This document shows, piece after piece, positions 30,382 to 41,405 of a DNA stretch of 64,000 nt. A model generated the notes under the pieces. It had not been told where the DNA came from, made no database searches, and saw nothing but the letters and a program-made list of their open reading frames with translations. Location: assembly GCA_010015605.1 (NCBI GenBank), contig ML975248.1, positions 186,001 through 250,000 on the forward strand, written 5' to 3'. Source of the stretch: Decorospora gaudefroyi (lineage: Eukaryota; Ascomycota; Dothideomycetes; Pleosporales; Pleosporaceae). The position numbers and the translations under genes are program-made. Position 1 is the first letter of the stretch. The number at the start of each line of letters is the position of its first letter.

Positions 30382-33142
30382 ATGGCCGAGGTGATTAGGG
30401 ATGCAGAGGTTCTCCGGCGCGTGCGACTCGCGCAAGAGTTCCTGGACCCAGGTATGTCGAGTCGGCTTGAAGGACGACGGCGATACTGACAATTTCTAGA
30501 TGACGTTAGCAGACGCAGGTATGCCACGGTGGCGCCTACTAGACAGCACGTACTGACTGCTCCAGCTACCGACCAGACATTCTGCTGATGCTGAACCGAG
30601 GGCTCCGGAGACTCACAGTGCGTTCAGCCATGTCTCGCCATGCATGCGTGTAGACTAATCCCATTAGGTCAGCATAGACGAAATCCGCTCTCACAACCGC
30701 GAGCTCGCCGACGGCCTCCTGAACCAGCCCTTCGAGTTTGTGGAAGCGTTCAACAAGGCGCTCAAAGACGTCGTCCACACCTTCACCGACCGCCCCAAGT
30801 CCGAAACAGCCGAGGATGTGGTGTACTACTGCGCGTATATCGGGAGCTTCGGCGAGTTCTCGTGCAATCCGCGCACCCTGAGCTCCAGCCAGCTCAACCA
30901 CATGGTGTCGCTCGAGGGCATTGTCACCAAGACGTCGCTCGTGCGGCCCAAGGTGGTCAAGAGCGTGCACTACAACGAGAACAAGCAGAAGTTCCACTCA
31001 AGGGAGTACCGCGACCAGACCATGTCTACGGGCGCAGCGAGCACCAGCGTCTACCCGACCGAGGACGAAGAAGGCAATCCACTCATCACCGAATACGGCT
31101 ACTGCATCTACCGCGACCACCAGACCATCTCCATCCAGGAAATGCCCGAGCGCGCCCCGGCGGGCCAGCTGCCCCGCTCTGTCGATGTCATCCTCGACGA
31201 TGATCTCGTAGACACGGTCAAGCCTGGTGACAGGATACAGCTCGTTGGCATCTATCGCTCTCTCGGTAACCGCAATGCTGGATCCGGCAGCTCGACCTTC
31301 CGCACCCTAATTCTCGCCAACAACGTCATCCTGCTCTCCTCCAAATCGGGCGGAGGTATCGCCCAGGTTTCCATCACCGACACCGACATCCGCAACATCA
31401 ACAAGATTGCGAAGAACAAGCGCGTCTTCGAACTTCTGTCGCAATCGCTGGCTCCATCCATCTACGGCCATGACTACATCAAGAAAGCAATCCTGCTGCT
31501 ACTGCTGGGTGGACAGGAGAAGAATCTGGAAAACGGCACCCATCTGAGAGGGGACATCAACATCCTTATGGTCGGTGATCCGTCCACTGCTAAATCGCAA
31601 CTTCTTCGCTTCGTCCTGAATACCGCTCCCCTCGCCATCGCGACCACTGGCCGTGGCTCCTCTGGTGTTGGTCTGACAGCAGCTGTCACCTCAGACAAAG
31701 AAACCGGCGAGCGACGTCTCGAGGCTGGTGCCATGGTCCTCGCTGACCGTGGCGTCGTCTGTATCGACGAGTTTGACAAAATGTCCGACGTCGACCGAGT
31801 CGCTATTCACGAAGTCATGGAGCAGCAGACCGTCACCATCGCCAAGGCCGGTATCCATACGTCGCTGAATGCTCGCTGCAGTGTCATCGCTGCCGCCAAC
31901 CCCATCTTTGGCCAGTACGACATCCACAAGGACCCTCACCGCAACATTGCGCTTCCTGATTCTCTACTCTCACGTTTTGATTTGCTCTTCGTTGTTACAG
32001 ACGACATCGAAGATGCACGGGATCGTCAAGTCTCCGAACACGTCCTTCGCATGCACCGATACCGCCAACCCGGCACTGAAGAGGGCGCGCCCGTTCGCGA
32101 GGAGGGTGCTCAGCTTCTAGGTGTTGGGCTCGAGACTGACTCCGATGCTAACCGCCCAACGGAGGTCTATGAGAAGTTCAACCCCATGTTGCACTCTGGA
32201 GTCACCATTACCGTCGGCCGAGGCGCATCGCGAAGGACAGAAGTTCTCAGCATACCGTTCATTAAGAAGTACATTCAGTATGCCAAGCGCGAAAAGCCGA
32301 TCCTTACCAAGGGCGCAGCGGACCACATTGTGTCAACGTATTCAGCACTACGGAACGACCTACTGGATTCTGGCACCCGCCGAACCTCCCCCATTACAGC
32401 ACGTACGCTCGAGACACTCATCCGTCTCTCGACCGCACATGCCAAGGCACGTCTATCGAAGCGTGTGGAGCAGAGGGATGCCGACGTTGCCGAGCAAATT
32501 CTACGATTTGCACTTTTCAAGGAAGTTGTCGAGAATGACCGCCGCAAGCGGCGACGAACAGCCCGCGATCCGGATGCCATGTCAACAGACGAAGACGAGT
32601 CGGACGATGATAATGAAGATGGCGATGAGCAAGAAACCACGCAGCCTGGGCGCACCGGTGGGCCGTCCACCCGCAGCCAACGCACAGGCATAACACGTAC
32701 CCCCGCAGCCGAAGACGGCGAAGAAGAAGAGGACGATGATAACGCGGATCTATACAATGTCACGCCAAAGACTCAACGCACTACCCAACGCACAAACCCC
32801 CGTACCCAGTCGTCTCATGCCGGCCCTTCCTCACAAGTCAGCGCCGCGTCGTCGCATCCCGAATCACAACTGCCCGCCACACAAACAGAATCTCAAGAGT
32901 CACAAGGCATCACCCCTGCACGTCTACAGGTTTTCCAAACTGCGCTCGGTCAACTCATTGATAGCCCGCTGTTTGCCAACGATGCTGCGGATGTGGAGCC
33001 ACTTGTTGCTGCGGTCAACACACGTCTGGGTGGAGGCGCTGGACGCGGTGCATTTGATAGAGAGGAGGCTGATAAGGCCCTTGATGTGCTTAGCGAACGG
33101 AATAAGATCATGTACTCTGGCGGTATTGTCTACAAGATCTAG
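30382..33142 (+). CDS. mcm3: DNA replication licensing factor MCM3
   Basis: Exons 30382-30451, 30500-30518 (19 nt), 30566-30617 and 30668-33142, introns 48, 47 and 50 bp; 871 aa. The spliced start reads MAEVIRDAEVLRRVRLAQEF, the expected MCM3 N-terminus. Further on are LEGIVTKTSLVRPKVVKSVHY (OB fold), Walker A GDPSTAKSQ (about 350), Walker B VVCIDEFDKM (about 411) and arginine finger LSRFDLLF (about 481). The C-terminal third has acidic low-complexity stretches (DEDESDDDNEDGDEQ), then a winged-helix-like end (ALDVLSERNKIMYSGGIVYKI). It is a subunit of the nuclear MCM2-7 helicase loaded at origins in G1. The three short 5' exons are easily missed by automatic annotation. Confidence 0.97.
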
Positions 33143-33585
33143 TCATGTTCAAGGGGATTTACAGCTGGCAAGATTGAAGAGCGTTTGGGACGCCGTATAC
33201 GAAGGAATGGCATGGAGGGGAAGGAGACGTTCTTGGACCAGAGCTGAGCGCAAACCGGCGTAGAGCCCACTGTCCTAAACGAGCGCGGAAGTAAACAGTA
33301 CCGTTATTAGTGCCGTGTAGTAAAGGGCAGCTTAGTTTAGCGTCCGGTGAAAGCCGCAGAGCCATTCTATAATGTCCGCGTCCACTAGTAATTGGGTAGA
33401 ATTCCTTTTGTGGTGGGCATCGGAAGATTGACAAAGTGGGGGCCAAGTACACGAGACAAAACGTTTTCTGCCGTCCCAGATCGGCGTTGTTGTACCATAG
33501 TAAGCATAGCGGCAATTGGGATGGATTACCATCTTAGCTTAATGTAGAAGTTGCTGCTGGCTCTCGTACTTGGCGTTGGCGCATT

Positions 33586-33669
33586 CGGGCCTAATGGCTG
33601 CTGACGCAGAATTTCGCTAAAATGGCCCCCGATACCTCGAAAATTCTGGGTTAGCAGCCATTGGGCCCG
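33586..33669. mobile_element. MITE-like inverted repeat, 84 bp
   Basis: Left arm 33586-33616 (begins CGGGCCTAATGGCTGCTGAC) and right arm 33638-33669 (its complement, CGGGCCCAATGGCTGCTAAC) pair along about 30 bp with few mismatches around a 21-bp loop. The arm sequence recurs at 10281 and 15721. The mismatches are mostly transitions. A non-autonomous palindromic element is likely. Confidence 0.55.
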
Positions 33670-33903
33670 TGTAAGTCTTGCAACTTGATGTACGTACCAT
33701 ACACCATCGTGCACGTACCTTGCTCTCGGCCATCCATCTCCACGGCAGCACCGCCACCAATAGCATCTTCAACCTTTTACCTGCAGAACTCAAGGATCAA
33801 CTAAGTTCAACAAGGTCACCTAGGAAGGTCATAGCATGCTTACCGTACTTGCCGTTTAACCTTCTTAGTGCTGAGGTTCTAAGCCGGAACTAGGTATAAC
33901 TAC

Positions 33904-34026
33904 ATCAGCGGCATTGTGATTAGGTCGTCTTCATTGATGTAGTATGAGCGGAAACCGGTCAAGATTGAATCAGCGGCGCTCTGATGAGGTCGTCTTCGTT
34001 GAGGCAGTATGAGCCGGAACCAGGTA
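33904..34026 (+). promoter_or_regulatory. 65-bp tandem duplication upstream of the cysteine-rich gene
   Basis: Units 33904-33961 and 33969-34026 share ATCAGCGGC, GAGGTCGTCTTC (or TAGGTCGTCTTC), AGTATGAGC and a GGAACCAGGTA-like end. A partial earlier copy (AAGCCGGAACTAGGTATA) ends at about 33899. The last unit runs into the TATA-like box, so duplication of an activator site is plausible. Confidence 0.7.
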
Positions 34027-34030
34027 TAAA
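34025..34030 (+). promoter_or_regulatory. TATA-like box
   Basis: TATAAA in the context GGTATAAAGGG, 135 bp upstream of the start codon of the cysteine-rich secreted protein. Confidence 0.5.
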
Positions 34031-34164
34031 GGGATGTCTACCTTTCCACAGGTCTGTTACACTCCCACCATCACAATCTACACTCTCAACCATCATTACC
34101 TCGACTCTTCTACGCCAATAATCTTCAGCTGTCAGAGCCAACTCCCTCGAATATCTTTTCCAAC

Positions 34165-34744
34165 ATGCACGTTACTACCGCCTACGCTGCCATTCTGGCT
34201 TTCGCCACCACCGCTCTTGCCACCCCAGTAGAGCTTGACCCAAAGAATATCGCTGCCACCGCTCTTGCAAATCCAGTCAAACGTGACCCCAACACCTTCG
34301 GGCTCTGGTACAGCCATTACTTTCAGAGTGTGTATACCAAAGCAATCCACGATTAACGATCTTGTTCTAATCCAAGTAGCCGGGAATTGCATCCCTACGG
34401 TAGGCTGCCAACCTGTCAACTATATCGAGACAGTAGTCCACGATGACTGCAATGGAGGTGGCTGTAACGGGAACACGGTCTTGGGCCTATCCCCTGCCGA
34501 CGCCTACTGCGATGTTGATTTCGAAGTCTGCGGCCGCACTATGAGGATCGTTTGGCGCTCAGATGGCGACTGCAGGGAAATCCGCAATCTTAGTCCGGAT
34601 AACAATGGTGAAGGATATGGCGTTGCGGTCGAAAACGGTGTTGATGTTGCAAATTGCTATGTCGATTTCAAGTATTCGGATCGTTGTGTCATTTTTGCTG
34701 GCTCGGTGGAAAATGAGTCCCGCGTTTCATGCTTCTTCATGTAA
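34165..34744 (+). CDS. small secreted cysteine-rich protein, effector candidate
   Basis: Exons 34165-34327 and 34380-34744 with a 52-bp intron (GTGTGT...AAGTAG); 175 aa. Residues 1-19 form a clear signal peptide (MHVTTAYAAILAFATTALA). A short pro-region ends at a Kex2-type KR in NPVKRDPNTFG (about residues 38-39). The mature domain has exactly ten cysteines (NC, GC, DDC, GGC, AYC, EVC, GDC, NC, DRC, SC), consistent with five disulfides, and is rich in Asp and Gly. It ends at VSCFFM, with no GPI tail or membrane helix. I do not recognise the family. Size, cysteine content, propeptide and an isolated position beside repeats fit a host- or competitor-directed secreted protein, which is inference. 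Confidence 0.85.
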
Positions 34745-35729
34745 ACAATCTGCCCAGACCGCAGAAAGCAACAAACTGGGAATGGGAAGAGGATAGACAG
34801 GAGGATAGTGCAAGTTGAAGAGTGGGTTGTAGAAAAGATGTGCCTATGGTAGATTCCGCTCATTACATAATTGAGTCTTTGGTAACCTTCTTCTATGCGT
34901 GGTCAGTGAGTTCTCTAATCAAAGATAATCTTCTCCTTCGGACACCGCCTTAACAAGTTACAAATGTCCCTTGAACTATACCAAGCCATCTCTAACCAAA
35001 AGCGTACCATGCTTCAGTCTTGTTCATACAAGCTAGCGGCTCCGCCCTCCCTCGCACGCCCTCCCTCTCGGAAGCGGTAGCGCTTAGCAGTACGAAAAAT
35101 TCAAGCGTGACAAGATACTATAACTACAAGTACTATAGTATGTGACTCCATCGTGCAGCAAAACGCAACCCTACCAATCACTGTGTACACGACAGCAGAC
35201 AGGTACTCGGGACATGATACCTTGTTTTTGGAGGCTGAAAAAGGTAAGTACTTGCACCATGTGACCATGGTCATGCTGCGGGTGGCTCCGCATGCTCGGT
35301 TCCGGGTCTTCTTTCCTGCGTTCCGACTCGTTGCTGATGCAAGCCAGACGGACCCGAGTTAAGGAACCTCCAGGGCCTCACAGTAAGGCTATACCTAGGC
35401 GCACTAACCAAACATAGACTAGCACTCGTATGATGCGCCGCAACTGTGCCATATCCAATTCTACTTCACCCCTCAAACCAGTTTGACTTCGGCGCTCTTC
35501 ATCATTCAGCTCAGTAGCATGTTCGGAGAGCAGATGCACGTCAGGGAAGGATGCAGAACATTTGAGTATGTAAGTAAGACACGTCCTTTACAGGGTGCCT
35601 ACATTAGATTTGTGCTAAGTGAGTAGCAAGCTTGACTATTAGCAAGCTTGACTATATTACCAACAGCGCGATACAAGAATCAAACCGCTAGGTAGACTCT
35701 GTACCCATTCCAACTTCCACAACAACCAA
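34745..35729. other. intergenic, nothing recognised
   Basis: 985 bp between the cysteine-rich gene and the sugar transporter stop codon. A short exact repeat (TAGCAAGCTTGACTAT, twice at about 35625-35655) is the only structure noticed. Confidence 0.45.
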
Positions 35730-37436
35730 CTAGTATTTGCCGTCGCCGCCAGTGTTGACCTCTTCGGCGTGATGAGACACGGAGCCTTGCTTGGCCGCAA
35801 CGGCTTCGACGCGACGGTCCAGCTCGGGGAGCCAGTCCTTCTTGTTCATGCCGGGCACAAAGAAAGGAGCGTTGGTGAAGAGGTAGTTCATTTCCTCGAG
35901 CGGGCGCTTGGAGGTCTCGGGCAAGAAGCAGTAGAAAAATGCGGCGTTTGTGAAGTTGCAGATCTATGATTCCATGTAAGTCTTTGATCACATGTAAAAC
36001 ATAATAGATATCACTTACGACAAAAAGCAAATAGAACTTCCAGCCAGCTGTCTCCATACCGGGCTTGGTGACCTGTCCGATCATGGTGTTGAAGGCAAAT
36101 GAGGTCATGGTAGCGAGGGAGACGCCCTGCGAAACGTTAGTAACCTATCTCCATGTTACAATGTAGAAGCTGCTCACCTTAGATCTCGTCTTAGTGTCGA
36201 AGATCTCAGCTGGAATGATCCAGGACAGCGGTCCGCAAGTGCTGCTGAAACTGAAATTGTAAAGCCAGGTGACGGCAATGAAACCCCAGCTGGCGGAAGC
36301 GTTGCCGGTATCGCCCGGAGGGAAGACGGCCAACATGATGGTAGCGATGATAAACATCAAGCAGTTGGTGAGGTTACCGAAGATGAGAGGCCAACGACGT
36401 CCCAGGCGATCGATGAGGGCAATGCATAGCGCCTGTCCGCATAAAGCGAGCACAGATGAGATGGCCTGATATTTGAGGGCGTCGTTGGCTTCGATACCCA
36501 TCTGCTTATAAATGGTGATAGAGTAGTATTGGATGGCCGAAACACCAGTCATTTGCACCGAAGCCTGAAGAGCACAGGCGAGGAAGAGACGACGGAAGCA
36601 CGACTTGTCCTTGAAGAGCTCCATGTAAGACTGGGCTTCATTCTCGCGGACAAACGCAATGGATTCCTGGATCTGCGAGAACTCGGCCTGGACCCATGGG
36701 TCGCTCTCGTCACCGTGGGAGTGCAGCTTGGCCAAATTATGCAGACCCTTTTCGACCTTGCCCTTGCTGATGAGCCATCGAGGACTCTCAGGGAAGATCA
36801 TGATGAGGGCGGCCAGAATGACGGCGGGGATGACCTGAATACCCAGAGAGGTTCGGTATTGGCCATCATTGTCGTCTGCGAAGCCGACATTGACTCCGTA
36901 ACTAATCCAGGCAGCCGCCAGGGCACCGATACCCAGCATGAACTGCACAAGCGCGGTGATACGTCCTCGGATGCTGGGATGAGCCAACTCGGATTGGTAC
37001 AGAGGGACAATCATGACGAGGAAACCGACACCTACACCGGCGAAGACACGTCCGGCGTACATGTATCCGAGAGTTTGAGCACCGGTCTGGAGGGCACCAC
37101 CGAGAATGAAGATCTATTGTGACAAGAGTTAGAGAAAGAAGACAAAAAGAACACAGGCTCTCCGGTTGATCTTACAAGAGCACCAGTCATAATAGTCAGT
37201 CGTCGACCAAGCCAGTCACCCGTAGGCCCTGCGAAGGCAGCTCCAAAGAAAGCACCGCCCGTAAAGACGGACACAACAGCACCCGTCGCATTGGGAGATG
37301 GCTCGTTGAAGTCGGCTACGAATGCGGGAGCTTCGATGACCTGGGCGATAACACCGAGATCGTAACCGTACAGTAGAGAGCCAAGCGAGGCAAAGAGGCC
37401 GACCAGGAACTGGTAGACCTTGGGGTTGAGCGGCAT
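35730..37436 (-). CDS. MFS sugar transporter (HXT-like)
   Basis: Exons 37436-37176, 37113-36178, 36126-36019 and 35963-35730, introns 62, 51 and 55 bp; 512 aa. The chosen start reads MPLNPKVYQFLVGLFASLGS. Twelve membrane helices are expected. Sugar-porter signatures are visible: GYDLGVIAQV in helix 1, GDWLGRRLTIM, the PESPRWLISKGK motif before the central loop, QASVQMTGVSAIQYYSITIY in helix 7, DRLGRRWP and PETSKRPLEEM at the end. It imports a hexose or pentose by proton symport across the plasma membrane. It is divergent from the GH51 arabinofuranosidase gene across 799 bp, which makes L-arabinose or short arabinan pieces a reasonable but unproven substrate. Confidence 0.95.
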
Positions 37437-38235
37437 GGTGAAGGGAGTGCTCGCTAGGCCGCAGAAGAAGTAGACAGGCGGTGCAAGCAAAAGGAAACTG
37501 CGAAGCGTGAAGGAGACCCACCACGAGGAGTCTCGCAGGTCTTTATACCTGACGCCCTAACGTCGTCGCCCCCCTGTCCTTGGCCACATGGGGCGACCAC
37601 GGTCTGGGGAACACGATCGGACGAGAGTATCTGCACTCCAGCACGAGGGTCTCCGCAACGGGGCGGGGGCAGCCTGACTCGACTCCGCGTTTATTTCCTC
37701 CACAATCCTACGCCAACGCTTGCGTGACCCAGTCGTCGGCGCCCACACCGAGGATGCGGCACTTGGTCGGTTGGTGGCAGGCCGATTTTGACGTCTTCAC
37801 CAACGCAAAGCCGTTAGCACGCACCAGTCCAGCCGGCCGTCGCGAGGTCGGCTTGTCGTTGACTGGTGGAAGCCGGGTTGACGTACCGCGCGTGGGCACG
37901 GCTAATTCCCTCCAAAGGGAGATAGTGTGGCGTGCAGTCCGAGGTTGGAGGTGTTGGCGTAGGAGTCCAAAATTCCACCAATCAGCACGGGCGCACTGGG
38001 CGATGGCGCCATCTGCTTCCGGTCTAGCCTCGGTGCCCAGACGGAGCATGTGCAGCAAGCGAGGAAGGGGCCATGGAGCGCGCCTTCGCTTTTTACGACC
38101 TCAGGCATGCCATGCCACCCACTACCATCTTGAAATTTGCAATTACTTGCAATTAGAAATCCTCCTTTCTCTTCCATCAATCGGCTGCGCGAAACATTCC
38201 TCCAATCCTCCTACCCACCTGTGCTCGCTTCCACC
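37437..38235. promoter_or_regulatory. divergent promoter of sugar transporter and arabinofuranosidase
   Basis: 799 bp separates the two start codons, which point away from each other, so shared control is possible. The frame open at 37580-38356 overlaps exon 1 of the GH51 gene but is not a separate gene. No defined AraR- or XlnR-type site was recognised with confidence. Confidence 0.45.
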
Positions 38236-39990
38236 ATGGCCACCTTCACCAAGATTGACGACAGCGCGCCGCCCTCCATCACCATCAACCCCTCGCACAC
38301 CGTCGCTAGGATCAACGAAAATATCTATGGCGGCTTTACCGAGTAAGTCCCCGTAGTCACTGTCGATTCGAGACGGATTCAGACTCGTGCATCTGTCCCG
38401 CGGCTAACGTCCATGCACCAGGCACATGGGCCGCTGCATCTATGGCGGCATCTACGATCCCGGTAACCCTCTGTCAGATGGGCGAGGCTTCCGCAAGGAC
38501 GTCATGGAGGCCTTTAAGGACCTCAATGTGCCCGTAGTCCGCTACCCCGGCGGCAACTTTGTGGCCACGTACCATTGGCTTGACGGAGTTGGCCCCAAGG
38601 AGAACAGGCCCAAGAGGTGAGTAGCGCCGATGTCTTGTCGTCTACGGGGCTCACCACCAGTCCAGGCCTGAGCTTGCGTGGATCGGCGTCGAGCCAAACA
38701 CTTTCGGCACCGACGAGTTTATGCAATGGTGCGAAGAGGTCGGCACTGAACCCTACCTTTGCCTCAACTTCGGTACCGGTACCTTGGACGAAGGTATGCA
38801 TAGTCGTCCTCTTGCGTCCAAAAACACTACCTAACCTGGCATAGCTCTCGGCTGGCTTGAGTACTGCAACTCGGACCGCGACACCTACTACGCCAATCTG
38901 CGCCGCAAGAATGGTCGCGAAAAGCCCTACAATGTAAGTGTTTTTTTTTCATACCATACTCATGCCATCATTAAGCTCACATCGACAGGTCAAATACTGG
39001 GCGCTCGGAAACGAGTGCTGGGGCCCCTGGCAAGTCGAGCAAATGACCAAGGAAGACTATGCAAAGAAGGCCTACCAATGGGCCAAAGCCCTCAAACTGC
39101 TCGACCCCAGCATCACCACCATTCTCTGCGGTGAGACTGGTTACTCGTCCTGGGACTACTATGTGCTGAACCAGTGCGTGAAATGGGATGTCCACGGCCT
39201 GAGCGGCGACACAACAAAGTCGCTAATCGACATGCATTCCATCCACATCTACACAGCCGACAAAGAGCACATGGCCAACGCCACAGCCCCTCGCGCAGCC
39301 GAACGCGCAATCCAAATGGCAGCCTCGCTCATCGACCTAGCCCGCATCGAAAACAAGGTGCCCGAAACTGTTCCCCGCCAGACCATCTGCTTCGACGAGT
39401 GGAACGTCTGGGACCCTGTGCGCGCGCCCGGCGAACTCGGTGCAGAGGAAAAGTACACCCTCTCCGACGCACTCGCCGTATCCATTTTCCTAAACGGCTT
39501 CATCCGCCAAGCCAAGGACATGGGCATGGCCACCGTCGCACAAAGCGTCAACGTCATCAGCCCGCTTATGACCACCAAGGAAGGCCTCGTCAAGCAAACT
39601 TCCTGGTGGCCTCTGCTCCTCTTCAGCAAGTACATGCGCGGCCAGACCATTGCCCTCAACGTGTGTGCGCCAGAGTACACGGGCCGCACGAACCCGAACT
39701 GGATCCGGAATACAATTGAGACGCCGTATCTGGACTGCAGCGCTACCTTGGGCGATGACGGGTTTGTGAATCTCGCTGTTACGAATGTGGATGAGACCAA
39801 GGACTTTGAGGTCGAGATTGTGGGTCTCAAGGCGGAGAAGGTGGAAGTGCACACCGTGACGGGTGACAATGTCGATGTGGTTAACACGGCGGAGGTGCAG
39901 AAAGTGGGAATCAAGGAGAGTAGCTGGGATGGAAAGGGCAAGTTCAGGTTTGGAAAGCATTCGTTTACGCTGCTGAGGTGGAAGGCTTGA
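38236..39990 (+). CDS. GH51 alpha-L-arabinofuranosidase
   Basis: Exons 38236-38342, 38422-38616, 38666-38793, 38845-38933 and 38989-39990, introns 79, 49, 51 and 55 bp; 471 aa. No signal peptide is seen (MATFTKIDDSAPPSITINP), so an intracellular enzyme is expected, like the intracellular GH51 class. The TIM-barrel active site is intact: acid/base E147 in WALGNECWG and nucleophile E275 in CFDEWNVWDP. RYPGGNFVATYHWLDGVGP and SIHIYTADKEHM are further family blocks. The C-terminal beta-sandwich ends SFTLLRWKA. It releases L-arabinose from arabino-oligosaccharides, the step after the GH43 endo-enzyme and uptake. Confidence 0.96.
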
Positions 39991-40258
39991 GCAGATTATG
40001 GTGCTTAGGATAACTAGTAAGGAATAAAAAGGTGGCATATAGCGCTGGGCTAGATCAAATGTGTCATGGAACGATACCTGGGAAATAGACAAGGAAATGA
40101 ATATTGATGATTGTACGCCTAGCATTCTTAGCTCTTTGATTCAGCGGTTTCAAGTGGTATTTCTCACCAAAAAAAAAAGCGCAACGCGTATCCTCGCTCC
40201 AAGTCCCGTCTATTCCATTATTATGATTAAATAGGATCCACACAAAACGCAACCCCCC

Positions 40259-41149
40259 TCATTCCCATTTCCCCGTATCGATATACGTTCTGGCCATCAT
40301 CAAATACCCATCCCTAAACGCCCTCACCTCATCCGCATACGTATACAACAAGAAACTGCCCAAAACCACACTTCCGGGCAACAAAATCATCAACAAAAAA
40401 TACTGCACCATACCCCACCACGTCCGATCCAAATGACTGCGCATAGCCTTCTCCTCGGTCGTGCGCGGAAACGGCTCCTTCGGCACCGGCTTCTCCAAAA
40501 ACGTACACAGAGGAAGCCAGCTCACATCCGCATCATCCATATCCAGCTCTAGTAACTGGTTCGTGGGAACGGACGACCGGACAATGTCGTAATGGTTCTC
40601 GAATGCCGATTGGGCGGCAGGGCCGCCGTACGCGTTGTTGCTGTGGACGCGGAAAACGGAGTGAACGAGGCGCATCAAGGGGGCTAGTTGGGTGATGTTG
40701 AGTTGGCGACACAAGGTAAAGAGACGCCAAGTATCTAGGCACCAAATGCTCTCACGCATACTCCGCTCCCAATCTTCGTACCGTCTCTTGGTCAGAATGA
40801 CTTTGGCGTCTGGATACGCAGCTACCAGTTCTTTGGCGAATACGCAGCCGGGAAGATCCATGACGACGTCGTAGTCGGCGAGCAGTTTGTCGAACTCGGG
40901 TTTTCCGTATGGCGCCCGATTTGAGGGCCGGTCTTTTGGTGGGAGGAGCGTGGTGTCGATGGCTTCTTGCCAGAGGTTTAATTCCGAGGGTTTGGAGAGT
41001 ACGTCGCGCATTTGGTGCGGGGTGTAAGACAGTTTGCGCAAAGCAAGACAGAGGGTGGATGTTCCTGTGCGAGGCATGCTGAGAACAAGGATGCGCATTG
41101 GTTTTTGTCGTTCGCGGTCGACTTTGTCTATTAAGCGGCGGCCTGTCAT
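40259..41149 (-). CDS. sulfotransferase-like P-loop protein with C-terminal membrane helix
   Basis: Single exon, 296 aa. Near the N-terminus MRILVLSMPRTGTSTLCLAL contains the PAPS-binding-type loop (SMPRTGTST) of the fungal Sulfotransfer_4 family. AYPDAKVILTKRRYEDWERS is the second conserved block. A membrane helix (VQYFLLMILLPGSVVLGSFLLYTY) lies near residue 250-275, followed by a short tail (ARTYIDTGKWE). Such proteins are often mislabelled as epimerases. The acceptor is unknown; an ER or Golgi membrane position is inferred. It is convergent with the GH51 gene. Confidence 0.85.
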   Translation of the reverse strand: MTGRRLIDKVDRERQKPMRILVLSMPRTGTSTLCLALRKLSYTPHQMRDVLSKPSELNLWQEAIDTTLLPPKDRPSNRAPYGKPEFDKLLADYDVVMDLPGCVFAKELVAAYPDAKVILTKRRYEDWERSMRESIWCLDTWRLFTLCRQLNITQLAPLMRLVHSVFRVHSNNAYGGPAAQSAFENHYDIVRSSVPTNQLLELDMDDADVSWLPLCTFLEKPVPKEPFPRTTEEKAMRSHLDRTWWGMVQYFLLMILLPGSVVLGSFLLYTYADEVRAFRDGYLMMARTYIDTGKWE

Positions 41150-41405
41150 GGCTGGTGTTGTATGAGCGAGGAGTTTGGATTGATTGTCTTTTGAGAGAAG
41201 AAGAAGGGAAAGTGGTGTGTTGAGATGAAGAGACGTTTACCTAGAAGTTGAAGACGCGAAGTTGCTGAGGCGTGATGACGGATTAGGCTAATTGACGGGT
41301 TACCGGTTGAACAGGGCCGTGGCTGCGGACCGTGGGCCTGGGACCAACGGCCAATTCCCCCAATGGAGATATGCAGGGCAAATCTTGGTGAATTCTTGGC
41401 ATGTC

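Larger units (their letters stand above)
33143..34164. other. intergenic with inverted and tandem repeats
   Basis: About 1 kb between MCM3 and the cysteine-rich protein gene. It holds the inverted repeat at 33586-33669 and a duplicated promoter segment at 33904-34026, listed separately. No coding region is supported. Confidence 0.5.

Noticed and set aside
36529..37122. 197-codon plus-strand open frame
   Set aside because: Antisense to the sugar transporter exon 2; no motif of its own.
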